Shown piece by piece: positions 1 to 6,900 of a stretch of 11,390 nucleotides of DNA. A program made the position numbers and the translations under genes. The notes under the pieces were generated by a model, which had not been told where the DNA came from, did not search any database, and saw nothing but the letters and a program-made list of their open reading frames with translations. How positions within the stretch are numbered: the stretch's first letter is position 1; each line of letters starts with the position of its first letter. Source of the DNA: Tidjanibacter sp. (lineage in GTDB: Bacteria > Bacteroidota > Bacteroidia > Bacteroidales > Rikenellaceae); the NCBI GenBank assembly GCA_017547065.1, contig JAFYRC010000067.1:1-11390 (forward strand). Direction: 5' to 3'.

Positions 1-70
1 AGATAACCCCTCCAACTTTACCTTTGATGGGGGAGACTTTCTGTGGGTGATGGTGGAAAGTTTATACCTA

Positions 71-86
71 TATTATATATATAATA
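71..86. repeat. 16-bp A/T palindrome
   Basis: TATTATATATATAATA is a perfect 16-bp palindrome made only of A and T. It stands one base before a G/C-rich hairpin. It may be a DNA-melting or protein-binding site, or simply part of a degenerate intergenic repeat. No function can be assigned. Confidence 0.6.
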
Positions 87-87
87 A

Positions 88-110
88 CCCCCTGCTGGGG
101 GTGCAGGGGG
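88..110. repeat. G/C-rich hairpin, CCCCCTGC/GCAGGGGG
   Basis: The arms CCCCCTGC (88-95) and GCAGGGGG (103-110) form a perfect 8-bp stem around a 7-nt loop. No T run follows on the plus strand. Read on the minus strand the stem is followed by TTATTATATATAT, so it could end minus-strand transcription, but no minus-strand gene is visible here. The rest of 1-285 holds no convincing gene. One frame is open from about 2 to 163, but its translation resembles no family I recognise, and it lacks an in-window start upstream of the palindrome. Confidence 0.5.
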
Positions 111-227
111 AGGAATGTTGGGCAAACAAATGTGTTGGGCTTACTTTTTTATCTCTCTAATCAATGCACGAATAGCAAAGAATATAGCCACGGGGAAAGA
201 AAGACGTGGGCTGTACTTCTGGCTAGG

Positions 228-262
228 TTGTTGCGAATATGAGCAAAAAAAACGTATATTTG
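228..262 (+). promoter_or_regulatory. Bacteroidota-type promoter for the 286 hydrolase
   Basis: TATATTTG (255-262) is an exact match to the Bacteroidota -7 consensus TAnnTTTG. Two overlapping TTG words (228-230 and 231-233) could supply the -33 element, with a 21-bp spacer from the second. Transcription would start near 268, leaving a very short leader before the start codon at 286 or 295. Confidence 0.6.
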
Positions 263-285
263 TACTAACGAATTGTAAAATGTGA

Positions 286-1128
286 GTGGCGGAGATGGTT
301 GAGCAGGTGCATAGGACGGCTTGTGGTGAGATTCACTATTGGGTGGACAAGTGTGCACACAATAGTGCGGAGGCATGTGGCGGTGGGGTGCAGTTGGTAT
401 TCCTACCGGGACTGACGGCCGATCACAGGCTCTTCGACAAGCAGGTGGCCCATTTCAGGGGGCGTTATCCGTTGCTTGTGTGGGATGCTCCTGCCCACGC
501 AGCCTCTTGGCCCTTCACCTTCGATTTCGACCTTATGGACAAGGCCCGTTGGCTGGACGAGATACTCACCCGCGAGGGTTTCAGCCGCCCCATACTCATC
601 GGCCAATCTATGGGTGGATACGTTGCCCAAGCCTATGCCGAGCTTTTCCCCAACAAAATATCCGGTTTTGTGTCCATCGACTCGGCCCCCTTACAGCGTG
701 AGTTTACCACCGCAGCCGAGATATGGCTACTGAAAAGGATGGAGCCCGTCTATCGCCTCTACCCGTGGCGCAGTCTGCTGTCGCTGGGCACAAGGGGAGT
801 TTCCACTACCGACTACGGCCGTGGGCTGATGCGAGAGATGATGATGACTTATTGCGCTGACAAAGAGCGTTATGTTCAGATTTCGGGCCACGGAATGAGG
901 ATGCTTGCCGAGGCCATTGAGGCCGACCGTGCCTACAAAATAGAGAGCCCCGCACTGCTGTTGTGTGGCGCGAAGGACCTTGCGGGCTCGGCCAAACGAC
1001 ACAATAGGGCGTGGCATAAGCGCACGGCTATTCCGCTGGTGTGGCTCAAAGGTGCGGGCCACAATTCAAACACCGATGTTCCCGACGAGGTTAATCGGCT
1101 GATTGAGGAGTTTTTGTCTAACGTCTAA
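286..1128 (+). CDS. alpha/beta hydrolase (cytosolic, serine nucleophile)
   Basis: A 280-aa alpha/beta-hydrolase-fold enzyme with no signal peptide or membrane segment, so probably cytosolic. The nucleophile elbow GQSMGG places the catalytic serine at residue 108. The likely acid is Asp231 (LLLCGAKDLAG) and the likely base His259 (KGAGHNS). The loop before the first helix reads FLPGLTADHRLFDKQ, with PG where many relatives have HG, which is the usual oxyanion-hole position. A helical cap lies between about residues 135 and 210. The listed start is GTG at 286; an ATG at 295 would shorten the protein by three residues and is equally plausible, since neither has a clear Shine-Dalgarno site. The gene stands alone behind its own promoter and is followed by its own terminator. 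The substrate cannot be read from the sequence; esterase, lactonase or C-C hydrolase activity are all possible. Confidence 0.9.
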   Translation: MAEMVEQVHRTACGEIHYWVDKCAHNSAEACGGGVQLVFLPGLTADHRLFDKQVAHFRGRYPLLVWDAPAHAASWPFTFDFDLMDKARWLDEILTREGFSRPILIGQSMGGYVAQAYAELFPNKISGFVSIDSAPLQREFTTAAEIWLLKRMEPVYRLYPWRSLLSLGTRGVSTTDYGRGLMREMMMTYCADKERYVQISGHGMRMLAEAIEADRAYKIESPALLLCGAKDLAGSAKRHNRAWHKRTAIPLVWLKGAGHNSNTDVPDEVNRLIEEFLSNV

Positions 1129-1133
1129 AGACA

Positions 1134-1161
1134 ACCGTCGACCGTCAACCGTCGACCGACT
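1134..1161. repeat. heptad tandem repeat, ACCGTCR
   Basis: Three consecutive 7-bp units, ACCGTCG (1134), ACCGTCA (1141) and ACCGTCG (1148), are followed by a degenerate fourth, ACCGACT (1155). The array begins six bases after the hydrolase stop codon and ends just before the terminator. A second array with the same period but a related, not identical, unit lies at 9815-9849. Confidence 0.75.
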
Positions 1162-1171
1162 GACTGAGCTC

Positions 1172-1199
1172 TCCGCCCGTTGGATGGGCGGGTAGTTTT
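1172..1199 (+). terminator. rho-independent terminator after the 286 hydrolase
   Basis: CCGCCC (1173-1178) pairs with GGGCGG (1186-1191) around a 7-nt loop, and a T-G wobble can extend the stem by one pair. TAGTTTTAT follows. The stem is short but G/C-rich, and its position 45 bp after the stop codon fits termination. Confidence 0.6.
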
Positions 1200-1213
1200 A
1201 TAAAATTTATTGC

Positions 1214-1305
1214 AAAACGATAAATATTTTTCGTTTTTCGTTTGGAAGATTGGATTTTTGCACTACCTTTGTATCGACAAACGATAAAAACTTATTCCTA
1301 AACGA
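1214..1305. promoter_or_regulatory. cluster of AAACGA/TCGTTT words, possible operator
   Basis: The hexamer AAACGA occurs at 1215-1220, 1279-1284 and 1300-1305. Its complement TCGTTT occurs at 1231-1236 and 1238-1243. The first and second copies form the inverted repeat AAAACGA-N10-TCGTTTT (1214-1237). One copy overlaps the proposed -33 element, and two lie between the -7 element and the start codon at 1327. That arrangement suits repressor binding, possibly by the HTH protein encoded two genes on. This is inference from word placement only. Confidence 0.4.
1241..1271 (+). promoter_or_regulatory. Bacteroidota-type promoter for the DUF2975-HTH pair
   Basis: TTTG (1241-1244) and TACCTTTG (1264-1271) match the -33 and -7 consensus exactly, with a 19-bp spacer. 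This is the best promoter in the window. Transcription would start near 1277, giving a leader of about 50 nt that contains two AAACGA words. Confidence 0.75.
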
Positions 1306-1326
1306 TTACAAAACCTCTGTGAGATT

Positions 1327-1788
1327 ATGAAAAAGGTGAGCAGAATTTCGATCTATGCGGCCATTATGGTCTTATTTATTTTTGTGTTGATTCACGCTCT
1401 CGGAGTGGGCAAACAGACCTACAATGTGGCGGCGGGCCATTGGGAGCCGGCTGTGGATTGGGCGCAGCACGGCGGGTTGAAGATGGCTATTGTTGGCGGT
1501 CGTGCTCTTTCGATGGCGGTGTTGGTGGTGCTCTTTGCGATCTTCGTGGGCAACATTTTCCGTTCCACCAGTGGCCCCTTTGTGAAGGCAAACAGCTCGC
1601 TACTCTTTTGGGCGTTGGTGCCCTACGTCATCTACGCCTTCTGCGAGAGTAACTTTGGCATTATCAATGGCATACGCTACATTCAGGTGGACACGCAGAC
1701 CATTCTGGGTGGTGGTTTTTTGCTGTTGATTGCCTTCATTTATGTCCGTGCGACCTTGCTGGCCGAGGAGAACGATTTGACAATTTAG
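1327..1788 (+). CDS. DUF2975 integral membrane protein
   Basis: A 153-aa membrane protein with four predicted helices at about residues 7-26, 54-78, 90-106 and 124-142. A roughly 27-residue loop between helices 1 and 2 contains the polar stretch KQTYNVAAGHWEPAVDW. After helix 2 comes RSTSGPFVKANSSLLFW; a Pro-Phe and downstream Asn at this place are typical of DUF2975 proteins. The size, topology and immediate partnership with a YozG-like HTH gene all fit DUF2975 (the YoaS/YozG arrangement of Bacillus). The molecular function of the family is not known to me. The short gap to the next gene (22 bp) and a shared promoter indicate co-transcription. The ATG at 1327 is well placed after the promoter and is followed by a typical Lys-Lys start. 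Confidence 0.85.
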   Translation: MKKVSRISIYAAIMVLFIFVLIHALGVGKQTYNVAAGHWEPAVDWAQHGGLKMAIVGGRALSMAVLVVLFAIFVGNIFRSTSGPFVKANSSLLFWALVPYVIYAFCESNFGIINGIRYIQVDTQTILGGGFLLLIAFIYVRATLLAEENDLTI

Positions 1789-1796
1789 AGACCAGC

Positions 1797-1803
1797 GGAG
1801 GAG
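1797..1803 (+). promoter_or_regulatory. strong Shine-Dalgarno site for the HTH gene
   Basis: GGAGGAG (1797-1803) lies 7 nt before the ATG at 1811 and complements the 16S anti-Shine-Dalgarno well. Most other starts in this window lack such a site, so this one fixes the start and suggests strong translation of the regulator. Confidence 0.6.
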
Positions 1804-1810
1804 CGAAGAT

Positions 1811-2014
1811 ATGATTGTTGTGAATTTGGACGTGATGCTTGCCAAGCGCAAGATGTCGTTGAGCGAGCTTTCGGAGCGTGTGGGCATAACCATTGCCAAC
1901 CTCTCAATACTGAAAACGGGCAAGGCTAAGGCGGTGAGGTTTTCCACCCTCGATGCCATTTGCAGGGAGCTCGACTGCACCCCTGCCGACCTGCTCGAAT
2001 ACCGACCCGAGTAG
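1811..2014 (+). CDS. YozG-like Cro/CI-family HTH regulator
   Basis: A 67-aa protein made of a single helix-turn-helix domain of the XRE/HTH_26 type. The body runs from VNLDVMLAKRKMSLSELSERVGI (residues 4-26) through the recognition segment TIANLSILKTGKAKAVRF (27-44) to the closing helix STLDAICRELDCTPADLLEY (45-64). The ending CxPxDLLEY is characteristic of YozG-like regulators. Such proteins bind DNA as dimers and usually repress. It is translated from an unusually good Shine-Dalgarno site and sits 22 bp behind the DUF2975 gene. The likely role is control of its own two-gene unit, perhaps through the AAACGA words at 1214-1305; that target is inference. There is no sensor domain, so any signal would have to come through a partner, possibly the membrane protein. 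Confidence 0.9.
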   Translation: MIVVNLDVMLAKRKMSLSELSERVGITIANLSILKTGKAKAVRFSTLDAICRELDCTPADLLEYRPE

Positions 2015-2032
2015 GGCCTAGTGAGGGAATAG

Positions 2033-2067
2033 AAAACGGGCGTACAAGTGGTTGTACGCCCGTTTTT
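2033..2067. terminator. bidirectional terminator between convergent genes
   Basis: AAAACGGGCGTACAA (2033-2047) and TTGTACGCCCGTTTT (2052-2066) form a perfect 15-bp stem around a 4-nt loop. The arms carry an A run and a T run, so the structure can end transcription from the HTH gene on the plus strand and the lipoprotein hydrolase on the minus strand. It lies 18 bp after one stop codon and 20 bp before the other. Confidence 0.9.
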
Positions 2068-2086
2068 GTATCTGTAATCCTGGTCG

Positions 2087-2857
2087 CTATCGGTAGCCGA
2101 TGCGGTTGAAAAAGTCCAAGATGAGGTCGCCCACACGGCGCGAGTGGTAGATGTAGGAGCCGTGGTCGGCGTTGGGTACGATGACTACCTCGCCCAGAGG
2201 TATGTTGTTGCCAATCAGGGCGGTATGCTCCGCGCGGATAAGGTCCGAGTCGCCCGACATAATGAGCGCGGGGCAATCAATGAGCTGCATATCGTCCACC
2301 GTCATCGTGGGCTCGTTCATCATCATAATGTTGAGCGGATTGGGGTTGGTTTGGGCCAAAAAACTCTCCTCAAATTCGGGCACCAGCGAGCCCCTGACGA
2401 AGATGTTCGCACCGCCCGTAGCGATGGCCGAAAAGGTGCCCGGGTGGAGCACTTCGAGTTGGAGAGCGATGTTGCCACCGTCGCTGAAGCCGAACACTGC
2501 GGGCTTTGTAAGTCCCTTAGCTATAATGAATTGGCGCACATCCTCGGCCATGTCTTTGTAGTGGTACTCGGCCAGCGGAGGGTTGGCACCCTGACCGCGC
2601 GAGTCGAGCGCATAGACGAGGTAGCCCGCCTGTGCGAGCTGTCGTGTGGTGGTCTCCATATCGTTGTGACTACCGCCATTTCCGTGCAGCAGAATGACGG
2701 GCCTGCCGGCACCCTCAGCGGCATAGAAAAGCTCCACGCCATTGACGTTGATGGTGTCGGTGTAGCTCACATAATCACTCCCCTTGCAACCCGCAAAAAG
2801 GAGCGCAAAAGTGGCTGCGAAAAGCAGGCCGATGCGAGAAAATTTCACCTTGTTCAT
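2087..2857 (-). CDS. lipoprotein alpha/beta hydrolase
   Basis: A 256-aa alpha/beta hydrolase exported as a lipoprotein. Residues 1-24 form a type II signal peptide: basic start MNKVKFSR, hydrophobic core, and lipobox LFAGC with the lipidated cysteine at 24. The fold follows: ILLHGNGGS (oxyanion region, 55-63), ALDSRGQG (83-90), nucleophile elbow GFSDGG with Ser125, acid Asp205 in SGDSDLIRAEHT, and base His232 in NADHGSY. The residues after Cys24 (KGSDYVSY) do not form a clear surface-export signal, so the final membrane face is uncertain. The gene starts 29 bp after the tsaD stop codon with no -7 element between, so it is probably co-transcribed with tsaD. It may be an esterase or peptidase-like enzyme of the envelope; the substrate is unknown. 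It is not close to the 286 hydrolase beyond the shared fold. Confidence 0.88.
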   Translation of the reverse strand: MNKVKFSRIGLLFAATFALLFAGCKGSDYVSYTDTINVNGVELFYAAEGAGRPVILLHGNGGSHNDMETTTRQLAQAGYLVYALDSRGQGANPPLAEYHYKDMAEDVRQFIIAKGLTKPAVFGFSDGGNIALQLEVLHPGTFSAIATGGANIFVRGSLVPEFEESFLAQTNPNPLNIMMMNEPTMTVDDMQLIDCPALIMSGDSDLIRAEHTALIGNNIPLGEVVIVPNADHGSYIYHSRRVGDLILDFFNRIGYR

Positions 2858-2886
2858 ACACTAATTTTGCTCTCTTTCGTACCCTT

Positions 2887-3915
2887 CTATTTGAGGAGTT
2901 CCTCGAGCCTTGCCACGGGTGCAACATCGAGTTCGCTCTGCTCGCCATTGAGGTAGTGATAGTAGCCCGCAACGGCAATCATTGCGGCATTATCGGTGGT
3001 AAATTTCAGCGGAGGGAGGTAGGTTTTCCAGTGGCGACGACGGCCCTCATCCTCGATAGCTTCCCTCAGGCCGGAGTTGGCCGACACGCCGCCGGCGATT
3101 GCTATCTCCTTGATGTTGAGAGCCTTCGAAGCTTTGATGAGCTTTTTGAGAAGGATGTCGATGATGGTCTTTTGGAGCGAGGCACACAGGTCGGCCTTGT
3201 TCTCCTCGATGAAGTTGGGATTTTCGGCAACGTGGTCGCGCAGGAAGTAGAGGAACGAGGTTTTCAGACCGCTGAACGAGTAGTCGAAACCGTCGACCGA
3301 AGGCTTCGCAAAGCGGAACCTTTCGGGGTTACCCTCGTGTGCCAAACGGTCGATTACGGGGCCACCGGGGTAGGGCAGGCCCATCACCTTGGCGCACTTG
3401 TCGAAGGCCTCGCCGGCAGCGTCGTCGATGGTTGTGCCGACAATCTCAAAGTCGAGGGGCGAGTTGACCTTCACAATCTGTGTGTGTCCGCCCGAAACGA
3501 GCAGGCACAGGAATGGGAACGCGGGGTGTGGAATCTCGGCGTCGGGCAGGTCGATAAAGTGGGAGAGGATGTGTCCTTGGAGGTGGTTTACCTCCACCAT
3601 CGGAATGTTTTTTGCAAGCGAAAGACCCTTGGCGAAGGATACTCCCACGAGCAACGAACCGAGCAGTCCGGGGCCTCGTGTGAAGGCGATGGCGTCGATT
3701 TGGTCGGCGGTGATGCCGGCATCTTTGAGCGCCGTATCTATCACGGGTACAATGTTTTGCTGGTGTGCTCGCGAGGCAAGCTCGGGGATCACACCACCAT
3801 ACTTAACGTGCACAGCCTGACTTGCAATCACGTTGGAGAGCATTGTTGTTCCACGCAACACGGCAGCCGAAGTGTCGTCGCACGAAGACTCGATACCTAA
3901 AATTGTAACTTCCAT
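2887..3915 (-). CDS. tsaD: tRNA N6-adenosine threonylcarbamoyltransferase TsaD
   Basis: A 342-aa TsaD (Kae1/Gcp/YgjD), the usual family length. With TsaB and TsaE it transfers threonylcarbamoyl from TC-AMP to A37 of ANN-decoding tRNAs, giving t6A. Visible motifs are ILGIESSCDDTSAAV (residues 5-19), GPGLLGSLLVG (81-91), the metal-binding pair His111/His115 in VNHLQGHILS, VSGGHTQ (140-146), DDAAGEAFDK (164-173), PYPGGP (181-186), DYSFSGLK (211-218), GGVSANSGLR (275-284) and metal-ligand Asp308 in FTTDNAAMIA. The frame is open upstream to 4005, but the conserved N-terminus begins at the ATG at 3913-3915, and the extra residues are unlike the family, so the shorter start is chosen. It is divergent from tamB with 53 bp between start codons and leads a probable two-gene operon with the lipoprotein hydrolase. 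Expected to be essential or nearly so. Confidence 0.97.
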   Translation of the reverse strand: MEVTILGIESSCDDTSAAVLRGTTMLSNVIASQAVHVKYGGVIPELASRAHQQNIVPVIDTALKDAGITADQIDAIAFTRGPGLLGSLLVGVSFAKGLSLAKNIPMVEVNHLQGHILSHFIDLPDAEIPHPAFPFLCLLVSGGHTQIVKVNSPLDFEIVGTTIDDAAGEAFDKCAKVMGLPYPGGPVIDRLAHEGNPERFRFAKPSVDGFDYSFSGLKTSFLYFLRDHVAENPNFIEENKADLCASLQKTIIDILLKKLIKASKALNIKEIAIAGGVSANSGLREAIEDEGRRRHWKTYLPPLKFTTDNAAMIAVAGYYHYLNGEQSELDVAPVARLEELLK

Positions 3916-3916
3916 A

Positions 3917-3948
3917 TTTGTTTTTCGACGATAAAATTCGTAAACTTG
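3917..3948 (+). promoter_or_regulatory. probable tamB promoter
   Basis: TTTG (3917-3920) and TAAACTTG (3941-3948) fit the -33 and -7 elements with a 20-bp spacer; the -7 differs from TAnnTTTG at one base. A start near 3955 gives a leader of about 14 nt before the tamB ATG. The -33 word overlaps the sequence next to the tsaD start codon. Confidence 0.45.
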
Positions 3949-3968
3949 TAGGTTAAAACAACCAATTA

Positions 3969-6900
3969 ATGAGCAAAGGTATAAAAAAACTCGCAAACGT
4001 AGCACTCCACACGCTTAGTGCAGTGGTTTTAATGCTATTTTTGTTGGTACTCGTGGTGGCATTGGCCTTTTCGCTGCCCCGAGTGCAGACTTTTGCTGCC
4101 CATAGGGTTGTTGATTGGGTGACCGAGGAGTTTGGTCTGAACATCTCCCTGCGAGGTGTGAGCATCTCGGGACTCTCGAATGTGGTGGTGGAGGATCTCT
4201 ATGTGGAGGATCTCGCGGGCGACACGCTTCTCTATGTGCCCCGCGCATCGGCCACCATCGACCGTAATGCCCTGTTGGGCGAGGGTGTGTTTGCTCCGAG
4301 CCGTGTGCGTGTGGAGGGTGGCTGGTTTAACCTTCATGCGGGCGAGGACGGAAGGACCAATATCGAAAAACTGGTGCTCAAAGTGCAGGAGCAACTTCCC
4401 CCTGCAAAGGCCTCCTCGGAGCCTTTTGTGATTCGCGACCTGCAAGCCAGGGGCACCCGCTTTACACTCTACAATCAGAAAGTTTACCGCGCGCAGAGGA
4501 GTGGTATCAACTACTCCGATATGGATCTCCACATCGACCTCCTCGACATTGGCCTACTCACCGTTGTGGGCGAGGATGTGGAGTTGCGCATCGACAAACT
4601 GACGGCAACTGACAAGACCGGCGCATCGTTGCAGAACAGTAGCATCGAGAGGCTCATTGTGAGCAGTGAGGCCGACCTGCTCTTCTACGACGTGCAGTTC
4701 TACTCGGGCGAGGCCGATGTGCGCGTGCCGAAGGTGGAACTTACGGCCGCCGAGTGGGACGACTATAAGCTCTACAATAGCCGCGTGAATATGTCCATCG
4801 AGTCGGACGACTCCTACCTCACGCACGAGGCGCTGGCGATGTTTGTGCCCGATCTGGGTGATGTGGGCGTGGATGTGGAGCACTTCGACTGCTCGTTCGA
4901 CGGCCTTGTGGACGACTTTGTGGTCAGCCTTGCAGGGGCCCAGGTGGAGGGTGCCGATGTGAAAGGTAGGGTTAGAATTGAGAACGTTGTGGAGTTCCCC
5001 AATACCCGTATTAGTGTCGACTCGCTGAGCGTGAAGACAACCACTGCTCAGGCCATCACAATCTATGAGGATGTTACGAAAACGCCTCTCAATGAGCAAA
5101 TTACTCCTTGGGTGGAGCGCTTCCGCGAGGTCGATTTGAACCTCTCGGGTGTGGCTGCCGACAATGCCCTGAGGGTGTCGTTGGGCCTTGCTACCGACCT
5201 CGGAAGTGCGGGCGTGGACGGCTCGGTTGAGTTTGCCCGCAAGGGTGAGATTGACTTCGATGGCGAGGTGTGGATGAGGGGCCTCAATGTGGGCCGAGTG
5301 GTGGATGTGAAGGAGCTCGGAAAGGTTACCCTCACGGCCGACCTGAAAGGACTCTTCGCCGAGGAGAACATCACCGGCTCGGGCTCGGTGTTTATCGACC
5401 GACTGGCCTATGGAGGTTACACCTACAACGATATTTCGCTCGAAGGTGGCTATGAGAACGACGTGGCCCGATTGACGCTCCGCTCGCTGGACCGCAACCT
5501 GCTGTGTGCGCTCGATGCGGAGTGTGACTTGTCGTGGCTGGAACCCCAATATAACCTCAATTTGAGTTTGGAGGGTGTGGACTTTGCCGCCCTGGGCATG
5601 GCTCCGAGCGACAGTCGCTCGTGGTTGTCGTGCAACTTGGAGGCCTCGGCCGAGGGTGCGTCGCTCGATGACCTTGTGGGTCGAGCAATGATCAATGACC
5701 TGGTCTACGTTAGTACGGCCGATACGCTCTCCACCGAGCTGATCAACGTGGTTGTGGGCGGTGGCTCCGAGGGCGAAAAATCCTTCTCGCTCTACTCGCC
5801 CCTTGCCGACGTGGAGTACCGTAGTAGGGCCTCCTATGAGGATGTCTTTGCCTACTTCGGTGGCGCACTTATCAACCCCCTTCCGTCGAACAATCCGAAC
5901 CGTAAGGGTGAGGAGCAAACCGCGGCGACCGATGTGGAGGCGCTCTATCGTGCCTCCGACTATTCCAGCATACACGTGAGCATCAACACCGACGAAAACC
6001 TCCTGGCGGCCTTTGTGCCGGGTGCGACCATTGCGGCCGACAGCTCGCTGTCGATGGAGTTTTCGCCCTCGGCGGGAGCCTTTGTGTTTGCGCTGGATAG
6101 CGACTATGTGGAGTGGACCGACCTGCTCGCTTCGAGAATACATGTCGGTGCCAACGGTACCTCGGAGCGTATCGACCTCGGAGTGGAGGTTAATGAACTC
6201 CTTGCACTGGGTACCTCTGTGCCCGATGTGGTTGTGAATGCCTACGCCAAGGAGGGTAGCCACCTTGGTGCTACGCTGCTTTTTAGCGACAACACCTCGG
6301 CGGTGAGCGGACGCGTGCAGGCCGACGGCGAATTGTGGTATGATAAGGGCGGTAAGATGCAGGCGAGGGCTTCGCTGGCCGACTCGTTTGTGATGCTCAA
6401 CAACCACCGCTGGGATCTCTCGGCCGAGGCTATCGACTACAACTCCGAGAGCCTTGCGATTGACCACTTTACGCTCACTTCGGGTGAGCAACGCATATTC
6501 CTCGATGGCGAGGTAGCCCCCAACGACAGGGTGCCTTTGAGGCTCGAACTGGATGGTGTACTGCTCGGAGCGCTTGCCGAACTGGCGGGTGTGAAGGAGG
6601 TGGAGGGTTGCCTGAGTGGCCGTGTGGAGATTTGCTCGGCCATGGCGAGTCCCTTTGGCGAGGGCCAACTCTCGCTCACGGATGTGTCGGTGGGTGGCGT
6701 GACGGTTGCCCCCATGGATCTCCGCGTGAGTATGCCCAAGGATGAGGGCGAGGTGTCGCTGAGGCTCAACAATAGCGAACTGGGCTCTACGCTCGTGAGC
6801 GCACTCTACGACCTGGAACAGAACACCTATGAGGGTAGGCTTACGGTGAGGGAACTCGACCTTGCAGCCTTCGGTTCGCTGGCCACGGATGTGGTGTCGG

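Noticed and set aside
1..163. Open frame at the left edge, possibly the end of an upstream gene
   Set aside because: About 54 codons without a stop in one frame, but the translation spans the A/T palindrome and the G/C hairpin and looks non-coding.
161..376. 71-codon minus-strand open frame
   Set aside because: It overlaps the promoter and start of the 286 hydrolase and its Pro/His/Ser-rich translation matches nothing.
1134..1161. CRISPR array
   Set aside because: Units are 7 bp with no spacers, and no cas genes are present; it is a simple tandem repeat.
2956..3900. 314-codon plus-strand open frame over tsaD
   Set aside because: It lies entirely opposite TsaD, whose motifs are complete; the plus-strand translation resembles no family.
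3916..4005. Upstream extension of tsaD to an ATG at 4005
   Set aside because: The extra 30 residues are unlike TsaD N-termini, overlap tamB, and would start upstream of the only good -7 element.
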